NCBI RefSeq assembly: GCF_023101345.1 | Contig: NZ_CP095848.1 | Location: forward strand, 1,363,501-1,427,500 | Reading direction: 5' to 3' | Length of the DNA: 64,000 nt | Source: Hymenobacter sublimis | Lineage (GTDB): Bacteria > Bacteroidota > Bacteroidia > Cytophagales > Hymenobacteraceae | Part shown: positions 34,920 through 42,718 of the stretch, piece after piece | How positions within the stretch are numbered: the stretch's first letter is position 1 | Layout of the letters: each line of letters begins with the position of its first letter | Program-made: the position numbers and the translations under genes | Notes under the pieces: generated by a model | The model's database searches: none | Seen by the model: only the letters and a program-made list of their open reading frames with translations | Told to the model about the DNA's origin: nothing

Positions 34920-34949
34920 TTGTTTGCTAGCTGTTGCGTTGTACTTTTG
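34920..34949 (+). promoter_or_regulatory. Promoter of the tyrosine leader and second hydroxylase gene
   Basis: TTG at 34920-34922, a 19-base spacer and TACTTTTG at 34942-34949 match the Bacteroidota consensus exactly. The leader peptide ATG at 34955 lies five bases after the box, so the transcript probably starts at or within a few bases of the ATG. Confidence 0.85.
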
Positions 34950-34954
34950 CCCCG

Positions 34955-35038
34955 ATGCTACTTACCTCCCGCTATTACGCTTATGCCTATTACGCTCCCG
35001 CCCGGAGCGGAGCGGCCACGGCGTGCCACGGAGGATAA
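34955..35038 (+). CDS. Tyrosine-rich leader peptide
   Basis: A 27-codon frame (start MLLTSRYYAYAYYAP) has Tyr codons at positions 7, 8, 10, 12 and 13 (34973-34993) and stops at TAA 35036. It is followed by a strong terminator and then by a phenylalanine hydroxylase gene, whose product is tyrosine. The arrangement matches amino-acid attenuation: starvation for charged tRNA-Tyr should stall the ribosome on the Tyr run. Confidence 0.85.
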   Translation: MLLTSRYYAYAYYAPARSGAATACHGG

Positions 35039-35102
35039 GTACTACTTCCCCTGACACTTTCACAGCCTGCTTCCGCTTCGTGCGGAGGCAGGCTGTTTTT
35101 TT
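34993..35102 (+). terminator. Tyrosine attenuator: 1:2 hairpin, antiterminator and terminator
   Basis: Segment 1 CGCTCC (34993-34998) pairs with GGAGCG (35004-35009). Segment 2, GGAGCGGAG (35004-35012), can instead pair over nine positions (two wobble) with TTCCGCTTC (35071-35079). The terminator 3:4 is a 15-position stem with arms 35062-35076 and 35082-35096 (ACAGCCTGCTTCCGC, one wobble), loop TTCGT and a T-run to 35102. A ribosome stalled on the Tyr codons would cover segment 1 and favour 2:3. Confidence 0.82.
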
Positions 35103-35121
35103 ATCCCTTCATTTCCCGAGT

Positions 35122-35901
35122 ATGTTATCGTCTTCTGCTTCTTCTGCGCTTACGCCCGCCGCTACTGCCGCAACCCCAGCCGCCCTGCCCTTGCTAACCC
35201 AGGATTACAGCGCCTACACCGCCGCCGACCAGCACGTCTGGCAGCTGCTCTTCGACCGCCAAATGGCCCTATTGCCTGGCCGGGCGGCTGACGCTTTCCT
35301 GGCGGGAGTGCAGCACATTGGGTTTACCCGGGAAGCTATTCCGGATTTTCGCGAGGTGAACCCGCGGCTGCGCGAACTAACGGGTTGGGAGCTGGTGGTG
35401 GTGCCCGGTATCGTAGACGATGCCATCTTCTTTGGGCTGCTGGCCGATAAGAAATTCCCGGCTACAACTTGGCTGCGGAAGCTGGAGCAACTCGATTACC
35501 TAGAAGAACCCGACATGTTTCACGACGTGTTTGGGCACGTACCGCTGCTTACCAACCCGGAGTTTGCCGCCTTTCTGCAGCAGTTGGGTGCTGCTGCCCA
35601 ACACCACCGCCACCAGCCCAATTCACTGGAGCTGTTTACCCGCTTGTACTGGTTTACGGCGGAGTTTGGCTTGCTCAGCCAGCCTGATGGGTTACGCATC
35701 TACGGCGCTGGCTTACTCTCGTCGCACGGAGAAGTAAAGTTCAGCCTCAGCGAGAAGCCTACCCGCTTACCCTTTAGCCTAACTGGGGTGCTGGATACCG
35801 CCTTTGAGAAAGATAAATTTCAGGAGCTGTATTTCGTATTAGAAAGCATGCCCCAACTTCCTGAAAGCCTAGCTGAACTGCAAGCACAACTAGCAGATTA
35901 A
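35122..35901 (+). CDS. phhA: Phenylalanine 4-monooxygenase
   Basis: A 259-residue non-haem iron, pterin-dependent hydroxylase converting phenylalanine to tyrosine. After a Ser/Ala-rich N-terminus of about 30 residues the catalytic domain is complete. The ligands are His134 and His139 in FHDVFGHVPLL and Glu181 in WFTAEFGLL, with RIYGAGLLSSHGE at about 195. It lies directly behind a Tyr-codon attenuator, fitting control by the end product tyrosine. The start ATG follows the terminator by 19 bases; an in-frame start further upstream would run through the attenuator. Confidence 0.93.
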   Translation: MLSSSASSALTPAATAATPAALPLLTQDYSAYTAADQHVWQLLFDRQMALLPGRAADAFLAGVQHIGFTREAIPDFREVNPRLRELTGWELVVVPGIVDDAIFFGLLADKKFPATTWLRKLEQLDYLEEPDMFHDVFGHVPLLTNPEFAAFLQQLGAAAQHHRHQPNSLELFTRLYWFTAEFGLLSQPDGLRIYGAGLLSSHGEVKFSLSEKPTRLPFSLTGVLDTAFEKDKFQELYFVLESMPQLPESLAELQAQLAD

Positions 35902-35937
35902 CAATGAGGTAGTAAATGAGTAGATGAGCGAAGTGTT

Positions 35938-36090
35938 GTCATGACGAGGGCAACGAAGCCACCCGTCCTCTCCATATGACCAGCCTTCTAACGAGACAAG
36001 CCCTTGCCGTATGGTAGCGTCAAGGGCTTGTCACATGTCAGAGGGGTAGCACGTTGGCCAGAAAGCAGGAGGCAGTGCCCTTCTTGTGGC
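35938..36090. repeat. Composite palindromic repeat, copy 1
   Basis: A central stem GACAAGCCCTTG (35995-36006) / CAAGGGCTTGTC (36021-36032) has loop CCGTATGGTAGCGT. It is embedded in flanking blocks CCGTCCTC, CCTTCTAACGA and GGGGTAGCACGTTGG, with degenerate outer ends starting TCATGACGAGG. The same blocks recur at 48740-48835 and 56322-56463. It fills the gap between the converging phhA and dienelactone hydrolase genes and may act as their terminator. Confidence 0.8.
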
Positions 36091-36100
36091 TGCTACCTAA

Positions 36101-36961
36101 CTACTTGAGCTTTAGGTTTTTCTTCAGGTAGGTCACGGAAGCGGCGTGAGCGTCCTCGGCAAAGCCCTTGTTGTACTTGGGGTTAGAGGGGTTGGCGAAG
36201 GCGTGGTCCGCGTCGTAGGCTTTTACAGTAAGGCCTTTCTTGGCGGTTGCCATGTCCTTTCCAAACTGACTGACTACCTCCTGATTGATCCATTTGTCCT
36301 GCTTGGCGAAAACGAAAAGCACATCAGTATTCAGCGTTTTGAGTTTGGCCACATCCTTCTCTGGCATGCCGTAGTACGCTACGCACCCCTTGGCCTTAGG
36401 ACCGGCCAATAAGGCTGTTTGTATGCTCCACCCTCCACCAAAACACCACCCAATGCTGGCTACCTGGGCGCGGGGGCCAGCATACAGCAGCGCCCCTTTG
36501 ATAATGGCCTGGGCACGTTCAGTTTTCACGCCCTGCATGAGCTTACCGGCCTGGTCGGCGTCGGTGGCTACCTGCCCGTCGTAGAGGTCGAGGGCAATGA
36601 CATTGACGCCGGGCAGCTCCTTGGCGAAGCGGGCGGCCTCCTGCTTGATGTAGTCGTTCAGGCCCCACCACTCATGAATAACCAGCAGGTACTTGTCGGA
36701 GCGGACGTTGCTTTTGATTTCGAACGCTTTGCTGCTTTGCCCATCGGTGGTTTTGAATTCCACCATTTCACCGGCGCCCTGGTACGTGAAGGGTAGGGGC
36801 GCATCGTGGCCGCCCGAAAAATCTTCGTTAGAGGCCAGCATAGCGAATACTTCGGTGGCATCCTGACTAGCCGTCGGCTTAACGCAGCAGCTCAGGGTTT
36901 GGGCCGAAGCCATCGATACCACGCCGAGCAGAGCCGCGCAAAGAGTCCAGAATTTTTTCAT
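36101..36961 (-). CDS. Exported dienelactone hydrolase family protein
   Basis: A 286-residue alpha/beta hydrolase with a signal peptide ending near ASAQ. Residues about 60-286 form the dienelactone hydrolase domain with the Cys-Asp-His triad visible: Cys173 in GWCFGGGW, Asp222 in AKQDKW and His253 in DADHAF. Classical members open dienelactones in chloroaromatic degradation, but the exported Bacteroidota members have unknown substrates. Preceded by no obvious operon partner. Confidence 0.88.
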   Translation of the reverse strand: MKKFWTLCAALLGVVSMASAQTLSCCVKPTASQDATEVFAMLASNEDFSGGHDAPLPFTYQGAGEMVEFKTTDGQSSKAFEIKSNVRSDKYLLVIHEWWGLNDYIKQEAARFAKELPGVNVIALDLYDGQVATDADQAGKLMQGVKTERAQAIIKGALLYAGPRAQVASIGWCFGGGWSIQTALLAGPKAKGCVAYYGMPEKDVAKLKTLNTDVLFVFAKQDKWINQEVVSQFGKDMATAKKGLTVKAYDADHAFANPSNPKYNKGFAEDAHAASVTYLKKNLKLK

Positions 36962-37070
36962 GGAAAGAGAAAAGAGTGAAAAGAGACAGTCCGATAAGGC
37001 TCATGTAACTACACAAGTCTCATCGGACTATTTCATTACGGAGAGTTGGTTTGGAAAAAGTTCGTTGTGA

Positions 37071-37115
37071 GTAACTCGTGTCATTCCGAACAAGGCGAGG
37101 AATGACACGAGTTAC
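37071..37115. repeat. 17-bp perfect inverted repeat
   Basis: GTAACTCGTGTCATTCC (37071-37087) and its complement (37099-37115) flank an 11-base loop, 17 bases after the aarF stop codon. There is no T-run. It contains the TGTCATTCC core also found at 26586. A smaller 8-bp palindrome (AGTCCGAT/ATCGGACT) lies at 36988-37029. Confidence 0.85.
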
Positions 37116-37131
37116 TTAGCACATGCTGAAC

Positions 37132-38445
37132 CTAATTCGTCTGCACGAATGCCCGCAGCTCAGTTAGTAAGGCGTAGAGGCCTACGTACGTCCGATTGAG
37201 GTAGATGAAGTGCTCCGACCCGCGCGGTTCCCGCTGCTGGCGTAGCTCCGGCTGTTGCAGCAAGTCGTCGCCGAGAGCATACAGACTCTGCAGGTAGGCA
37301 GGATCACCGAAATCGAAGCTCGGCTGACGAAAAGGCCGACCCACCAACTCCAACGAGGCCTGCATGGTGCTGACGTAGAAGCTGCGTTGGGCCTCCACGT
37401 CCTCGGCTCGCACGATGCCGGCCTCAGTAAGCAGGGCCGTCAGCCGGGCCGGATCAGCCAGGGTTTCGGGAGCCAGCAGGGCCGTGAACAGTCGGTGTAC
37501 CTCGGCCGGAATTTCCTTTACGCAGCCAAAATCCAGAACGCCTACGGTGCCCCCGGCCTCAGCGCGCAGCAGGAAGTTGCCGGGGTGCGGATCGGCGTGT
37601 ACCTGGCGCAACGTATTGAGCTGAAACATGTAAAAGTCCCAGAGAGCCTGCCCGAGTTGGTTGCGTACGGCTTGGCTGGGGTGGGTGGCCAAGAACTCTT
37701 TCAGGTGTTGCCCGGGCAGCCAATCCATGGTTAGAATGCGGCTGCCGGATAGCCCGGGGTAGTAGCTTGGGAACTGCAGATGCGCCAGGCCAGTGCAGGC
37801 AGCGGCAATCTGCTGGCCGCGCCGTAGTTCAAGGGCGTAGTCCGTTTCTTCTAGCAGGCGGGTTTCCACTTCCTGCAAGTACGGCCGCACGGTTGCTTCC
37901 TCTAGGCCTAGCACCCGCAGAGCAATGGGTTTCACCAGGCGAATATCGGAACGGATGCTGTCAGCCACGCCCGGGTACTGCACTTTCACGGCTAGCTCCT
38001 GGCCGTCTTTTTGAGCCCAATGTACCTGCCCAATGCTAGCCGCCTGCCGGGCGTTGAGGTCAAACGAATCGAACACGTCGAAGGGCGACTTGCCGAAAGC
38101 GTCCCGGAAAGCCTTTACCACCAACGGCCCCGAAAGCGGAGGCGTTTGGTACTGAGCCTGAGCAAATTGGTTGGCGTAGGCCGTGGGCAGAATGTTCTTC
38201 TCCATGGCCAGCATCTGGGCGACCTTCAGCACCGAGCCCTTCATTTCGCTTAGAGCACCGTACAGTTCCGCCGCGTTGGCCTCGTGCAACTCGCTAGTAG
38301 GGCTCTCGGCTCCTACGGCACGCTTGGCGTAGTGCTTCACGTAATTAGCGCCCACGTTTAGGCCCGTTTTGGCGAAGCGGGCCGCGCGCGCCACCTTCGT
38401 GGTAGGCAAAGAATCGAGGGGAATATTTTTGGGTGATTCGGGCAT
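37132..38445 (-). CDS. AarF/ABC1/UbiB kinase-like family protein
   Basis: A 437-residue atypical kinase. The start MPESPKNIPLDSL is preferred to an ATG 13 codons upstream. Family motifs are a KGSVLKVAQ segment (the KxGQ-type motif), ASIGQVHWA, AVKVQYPG with the catalytic Lys, LEETDYALELRRG, HADPHPGNF and VLDFGCVKE. UbiB/Coq8 proteins are ATPases that support ubiquinone or other lipid metabolism; in menaquinone-using Bacteroidota the role is not defined. A TetR-type gene lies 138 bases upstream on the same strand. Confidence 0.9.
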   Translation of the reverse strand: MPESPKNIPLDSLPTTKVARAARFAKTGLNVGANYVKHYAKRAVGAESPTSELHEANAAELYGALSEMKGSVLKVAQMLAMEKNILPTAYANQFAQAQYQTPPLSGPLVVKAFRDAFGKSPFDVFDSFDLNARQAASIGQVHWAQKDGQELAVKVQYPGVADSIRSDIRLVKPIALRVLGLEEATVRPYLQEVETRLLEETDYALELRRGQQIAAACTGLAHLQFPSYYPGLSGSRILTMDWLPGQHLKEFLATHPSQAVRNQLGQALWDFYMFQLNTLRQVHADPHPGNFLLRAEAGGTVGVLDFGCVKEIPAEVHRLFTALLAPETLADPARLTALLTEAGIVRAEDVEAQRSFYVSTMQASLELVGRPFRQPSFDFGDPAYLQSLYALGDDLLQQPELRQQREPRGSEHFIYLNRTYVGLYALLTELRAFVQTN

Positions 38446-38583
38446 ACGAAAGCGGCCTACACAGCAGGGCCTGCAAAGGTGCAAAAGGTGAAAAGTAGCG
38501 GCCTTACGACTTGAATTGCATCAGTGACTAGTAGGTGCCCAAGCACCTGCTCTGCTGCGAAGGCTGCTCAGATTGGCGGGGGC

Positions 38584-39219
38584 TTAACGCCGGCTCTGAA
38601 TTAGGAAACGCACGAAGTCGGTGGCGGAATCCAGGGTGTTGCGTCCTACCAAGTCAAAGCTGAGAGTAACTGCTTTTTCCACGGCCGCGTCGGTACGCTC
38701 AAAGTTTACGGACTCGTCGTGGGCGAAGAAATTCAGCAGAAACAGCAGCTGCTGCCAGAAAAAGCGGGGGTAGCTATTCTCCAGCAAGGGCCGGGAGGCT
38801 ACCTCTCCTCGCTGCCGGCCTTCCTGCAAAATTTTGGCGGCAAATTCTTCGAACTCCTGCCGCAGCCCGTCCAGCACCCGCGGGGTCAGGCCGGGCATGC
38901 GGTGCAAAGACCGGCGCAGGGCTTGCAGGGCAAAGCTGCGGTTGCGCTTCAGTACTTCCAGCAGGATGTAGTAAAAGCTGAGCAGCTTCTCGCGGGCCCC
39001 ATACTCGGCCCACACGAGTTCCTTGGAGGCTGTATCGTAGGCCTCGCGCCCGAAATCAGCCCACAGCTCCCGGTCTAGCACCTCGAAGCTGGCATAGTAG
39101 CGGTAGAACTCCTGCTCCGGCAGGCCCAGCTTTTTGGTGAGCTTAAACACCGAAACGGGCGGCGTGCCTTTGCGCAGCACGTAGTCGAGGTAGGCTTGTT
39201 TGATCCGATCCTTTTCCAT
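38584..39219 (-). CDS. TetR-family transcriptional regulator
   Basis: A 211-residue all-helical protein. The HTH lies at residues about 20-45 (SVFKLTKKLGLPEQEFYRYY), and a ligand-binding-like C-terminal domain follows. The DNA-binding part is less canonical than in TetR itself, and the recognition helix is short. It is just upstream of the AarF-like gene on the same strand, so they may form a unit; the same pairing occurs in other Bacteroidota to my recollection. Ligand and targets unknown. Confidence 0.75.
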   Translation of the reverse strand: MEKDRIKQAYLDYVLRKGTPPVSVFKLTKKLGLPEQEFYRYYASFEVLDRELWADFGREAYDTASKELVWAEYGAREKLLSFYYILLEVLKRNRSFALQALRRSLHRMPGLTPRVLDGLRQEFEEFAAKILQEGRQRGEVASRPLLENSYPRFFWQQLLFLLNFFAHDESVNFERTDAAVEKAVTLSFDLVGRNTLDSATDFVRFLIQSRR

Positions 39220-39278
39220 GGTAGTACAACCGGTAGCAGGGTAGGAAGTTGCTCGGCAGTAGAGGTAAAATAACCTGA

Positions 39279-40601
39279 CTACTCACTCGCAGCCCGGTAA
39301 GCGGCCCGGAGCGTATCAACGGCCCGTTCCCGAGCAAACTTATGCTCGACGATGGGTTGGGGGTAGTGGCGGGTACCGAACTCCGGTACCCACTGCCGCA
39401 CGTAGGCAAACGTGGGGTCGTACTGTTCCTGTTGACTTTGGGGGCTGTACACCCGGAACCAAGGCGCGGCCACCACGCCCGTACCAGCCATCCACTGCCA
39501 GTTGCCCACGTTTTGGGCCATGTCGTAGTCAAGGAGCTTATCGGCAAAATACCGGTCGCCCCAGCGCCAGTCAATTAGCAGATGCTTCACCAGAAAGCCC
39601 GCGGCGGCAATACGAGCCCGGTTGGGGAGGTAGCCCGTCTGGTTAAGCTCGCGCATGCCGGCATCTACCAGCGGGTATCCCGTGCGGCCCTCGCACCAGG
39701 CCCGAAACTCTTCCTCATTGTTGCGGTAAGGCACTTGGCGCAGGCGCGGCTCAAAGCTCTCGGTGGCGGTGCGGGGGTAGTGCCAGAGCAGCATCATAAA
39801 ATAGTCGCGCCAAATCAGCTCGGCCAGCAGCTTAGGGTTTAGGTCACGAGCTTGGCGCATCAGCTCGCGCACGCTCAGGGTGCCAAAGCGCAGGTGCACG
39901 GAACGGCGGGTGCTGCTGTCCACGCGCCCGGGCGTGTCGCGGGTGAGGTGATACGTGCGCACCAACGCCTCGGCCGGTAACTCATTGGCTGGCACCTGCT
40001 GCCGGAACTCCTCGAAACCCATGCTACTTAGGCTTGGGCGCGGCGGAGCCTGGGGCAACGGGGCTAGGTTTGCAGAAGTGTACAAGCCGGCGGAAGGGTA
40101 GGGCTGCAAGTGTGCGTCCTGAAGCTTTTCCAGCCACGCCTTGCGGTAGGCTCCAAATACGCGGGCCGGCTTGCCTGATTTGCCCAGCAACTCGTTTTTG
40201 GCGAAAATTACTTGGTCTTTAAGCGCCTGAAAGCTAGTACCGTGCCGGGCGGCCAGCGCCGCCACGGCCGCGTCTCGCTCGGCGGCGTAGGGCTCGTAGT
40301 CCTCATTGGTATAGATGGCCGCCACCTCGTGCTGGGTGAGCAGCTGGTCGAAAACCTCCAGGGGTCGGCCGTAGAAGGCCAGAAAGCTGCCGCCAGCTTG
40401 CTCCGTTTGCCGGGCCAGGCGTTCCACTTCATCGTAGATAAACGTTACCCGGGCATCTTGGCGGGAGGGAAGCAGATCCAGAATTTCCCGGTCGTAGATG
40501 AACAGAGGAACCACGGGGTGGCCACTTTGCAGAGCTGCCGCCAAGCCGGCATTGTCGTGCTGGCGCAAGTCGCGCCGATGCCAGAACAGGGTAATCTTCA
40601 T
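39279..40601 (-). CDS. phrB: Deoxyribodipyrimidine photolyase
   Basis: A 440-residue cryptochrome/photolyase that repairs UV pyrimidine dimers with light. The N-terminal antenna domain (1-130) opens with MKITLFWHRRDLRQHDN. The FAD-binding domain (about 175-440) has LIWRDYFMMLLWHYP, GRTGYPLVDAGMRELN, NRARIAAAGFLVKHLLIDWR (in parts), and WQWMAGTG with YSPQSQQEQYDP. The class I architecture points to a CPD photolyase, although a cryptochrome cannot be fully excluded. An SDR gene lies 118 bases upstream on the same strand. Confidence 0.92.
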   Translation of the reverse strand: MKITLFWHRRDLRQHDNAGLAAALQSGHPVVPLFIYDREILDLLPSRQDARVTFIYDEVERLARQTEQAGGSFLAFYGRPLEVFDQLLTQHEVAAIYTNEDYEPYAAERDAAVAALAARHGTSFQALKDQVIFAKNELLGKSGKPARVFGAYRKAWLEKLQDAHLQPYPSAGLYTSANLAPLPQAPPRPSLSSMGFEEFRQQVPANELPAEALVRTYHLTRDTPGRVDSSTRRSVHLRFGTLSVRELMRQARDLNPKLLAELIWRDYFMMLLWHYPRTATESFEPRLRQVPYRNNEEEFRAWCEGRTGYPLVDAGMRELNQTGYLPNRARIAAAGFLVKHLLIDWRWGDRYFADKLLDYDMAQNVGNWQWMAGTGVVAAPWFRVYSPQSQQEQYDPTFAYVRQWVPEFGTRHYPQPIVEHKFARERAVDTLRAAYRAASE

Positions 40602-40719
40602 GCGGTGAGTTGTCAGGTGAATAGGTCAGGCCGGATGGTGGCACGTGTTTTTCAGCTGCAGTTGGTTGCTTTTAGAACTATGCTGGCGGCCAGCACCTAG
40701 CGCCTCTTAAAAAAGGGGC

Positions 40720-41433
40720 TTACTTCAGGCGGCCCAGACCTCCATCTACGGGTAGCACCTGGCCCGTGATAAAGGAGCTGTGGTCGGAGAGTAGAAAAGA
40801 CGCCATGTAGGCTAAGTCCTGGGCTTCGCCAATGCGTTGCAAAGGGTGGCGCTTGGCCCCGGCCTCCACCTTTTCCGGCGTGCTGAGCAAGGCGGCGGCC
40901 AGGGGCGTATTGGTCAGCGAGGGTGCTACTGCATTAACCCGAATGCCACTGGCCGCATACTCAGCCGCCAACGACCGGGTAAGGCCCTCTACGGCGGCTT
41001 TAGCCGTGGCAATACTGGCGTGGAAGGCCATGCCCGTGTCGGCCGCTACCGTGCTGAAGAGGACCACGGAGGCTCCGTCGGCCTTTTTCAGCCGCTTCAT
41101 GGTGGCTTGCAGTACCTGCACGGCACCCAGTACGTTCAGTTCAAAATCGGCCCGAAAGTCATCAACCGGTATCCGCTCGAAAGGTCGCAGCTTAATGGAG
41201 CCGGGGCAGTACACTACCCCGTGTAGTACCTCTGGCAACGCATCCAGGGCGGTGCCTAGCGGTTGGGTTACATCTAGATCCAGAAAGGTGGTGCCCAGAG
41301 CCGCTAACTCCGCAGACTGGTGCCGGGAGGCAGTGAATAGGGTAGCATTCAGCTTATGAAGCAACTGCGCCGTAGCCAGACCAATGCCCGAGGACGCTCC
41401 GACCAGGAGGATGTTTTTATCAGCAAATTCCAT
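40720..41433 (-). CDS. SDR-fold protein lacking the catalytic tyrosine
   Basis: A 237-residue Rossmann-fold protein. The cofactor motif GASSGIGLA (about 11-19) is intact, and NVLGAVQ and the C-terminal SSFITGQVLPVDGGLG are typical of the classical short-chain dehydrogenases. The active-site YxxxK motif, however, reads IATAK (in FHASIATAKAAVEG): the Tyr is Ile. A branch of SDR proteins with this HAS-I/V-A-x-A-K wording exists, so it is probably a natural subfamily rather than a mutation. Located directly upstream of the photolyase gene. Confidence 0.85.
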   Translation of the reverse strand: MEFADKNILLVGASSGIGLATAQLLHKLNATLFTASRHQSAELAALGTTFLDLDVTQPLGTALDALPEVLHGVVYCPGSIKLRPFERIPVDDFRADFELNVLGAVQVLQATMKRLKKADGASVVLFSTVAADTGMAFHASIATAKAAVEGLTRSLAAEYAASGIRVNAVAPSLTNTPLAAALLSTPEKVEAGAKRHPLQRIGEAQDLAYMASFLLSDHSSFITGQVLPVDGGLGRLK

Positions 41434-41598
41434 AAATCAGTTCACGTAAGACGTCATACTGGCTAACTGAACCGTTCGGGGAAAGTTTCGGCCCTTAGGC
41501 CTTGGAATAAACCCAATTGCGAGCTTGGCTTCCGGTTTCCGATTCCGCATATTGCTGAGTTGCCGCTTTTTTTACGCACCACCCCAATTATTGCTTCT

Positions 41599-42586
41599 AT
41601 GCCCGATATTCTTCTCTACCAATCCGCCGATGGCCATACCCAACTGGACGTTCACCTGCAAAACGAAACTATCTGGCTGACCCAGGCCCAGATGGCAGAG
41701 CTGTTTGATAAAGATTCTGATACAATAGGCCTGCATATTCAGAATATTTTCCGCACAGGCGAATTAATGTCCTGCGCCAACTACCGAGGAATACTCGGTA
41801 GTTCGCCAAGAGGGGAAACGGCAGGTAACCCGGCGTGTCAAACACTACAACCTAGACGTTATCATCTCAGTCGGTTACCGCGTCAACTCGAAAAAAGGCA
41901 CCCAGTTCCGTCAATGGGCCACGCAGGTGCTGCGCCAGTATCTGGTGCAGGGCCATGCGCTCAATGAAAAACGTCTGCGCGAAGACGCCTGCCAACTGGC
42001 TGACCTCAAGCGCCTGCTTCAGCTCCAGGGCGAAATTGCAGACAGTCAGGAGCTGACCCCCGACCAGACTAGCGCCCTGCTGCGCGTGCTCAGCGACTAC
42101 GCCCGGGCCCTTGATGTGCTGGACCAGTATGACCACCAGCGCCTACGTATCACGGGTACTTCTGCCACCACCCCGTTCGAATTAACTTATGAGGCTGCTC
42201 TGCAAGCTGTGGATAGCTTACGCCAACAATTCGGAGGTAGCGTGCTATTCGGGCGGGAAAAAGATGACTCCTTTCAGAGTTCGGTGAGAACAATTTACCA
42301 AAGCTTTGACGGCGAAGATCTGTACCCAAGCGCAGAGGAAAAGGCTGCTAACCTACTCTACTTTGTTGTAAAGAATCACTCTTTTTCCGATGGCAACAAG
42401 CGGATTGCTGCTTTCCTCTTCGTCTGGTTTATGGACAAGAACGGTTGTCTCTACAAACCTAATGGGTCTCGCCGACTTGCTGATAATGCCTTGGTTGCTC
42501 TTACACTGCTAATTGCAGAGAGTAAGCCCGAGGATAAAGATGTAATGGTGAAGCTAGTAGTGAACTTGATTAATCAGGAAAACTAG
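41599..42586 (+). pseudogene. RhuM/Fic-type protein gene broken by a frameshift
   Basis: Two frames together encode a 328-residue protein of the RhuM (COG3943) family. The first (41599-41766) reads MPDILLYQSADGHTQLD and WLTQAQMAELFDKDSDTIGLHIQNIF. The second (41768-42586) continues with TTEEYSVV, KHYNLDVIISVGYRVNSKKG, TQFRQWATQVLRQYL and a Fic motif HSFSDGNKR. The frames join by skipping one base near 41767 (GAA TTA A TGT), because the second frame has a TAA at 41765 and the first turns into nonsense. The cause is a single-base insertion, a two-base deletion, a sequencing error or a programmed shift. Fic proteins modify targets by AMP transfer; RhuM is an accessory gene. Confidence 0.8.
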
Positions 42587-42718
42587 CCTAATTCAGACAT
42601 ATCGTAGAGAGTAAACGAAAGCGAAAAAATGCTTTTAGCAAAAATTCGCTAACTGTTCTCGTCGCTTTCCGTAGCTTGCAGCACCCTTCCACTTTCATCC
42701 CTACCCCAACCTTCCACG

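Noticed and set aside
34924-35121. Longer N-terminal extension of the second hydroxylase reading through the attenuator
   Set aside because: The extension is in the frame of an upstream ATG but would cross the terminator and has no similarity to the family; the ATG at 35122 follows the terminator directly.
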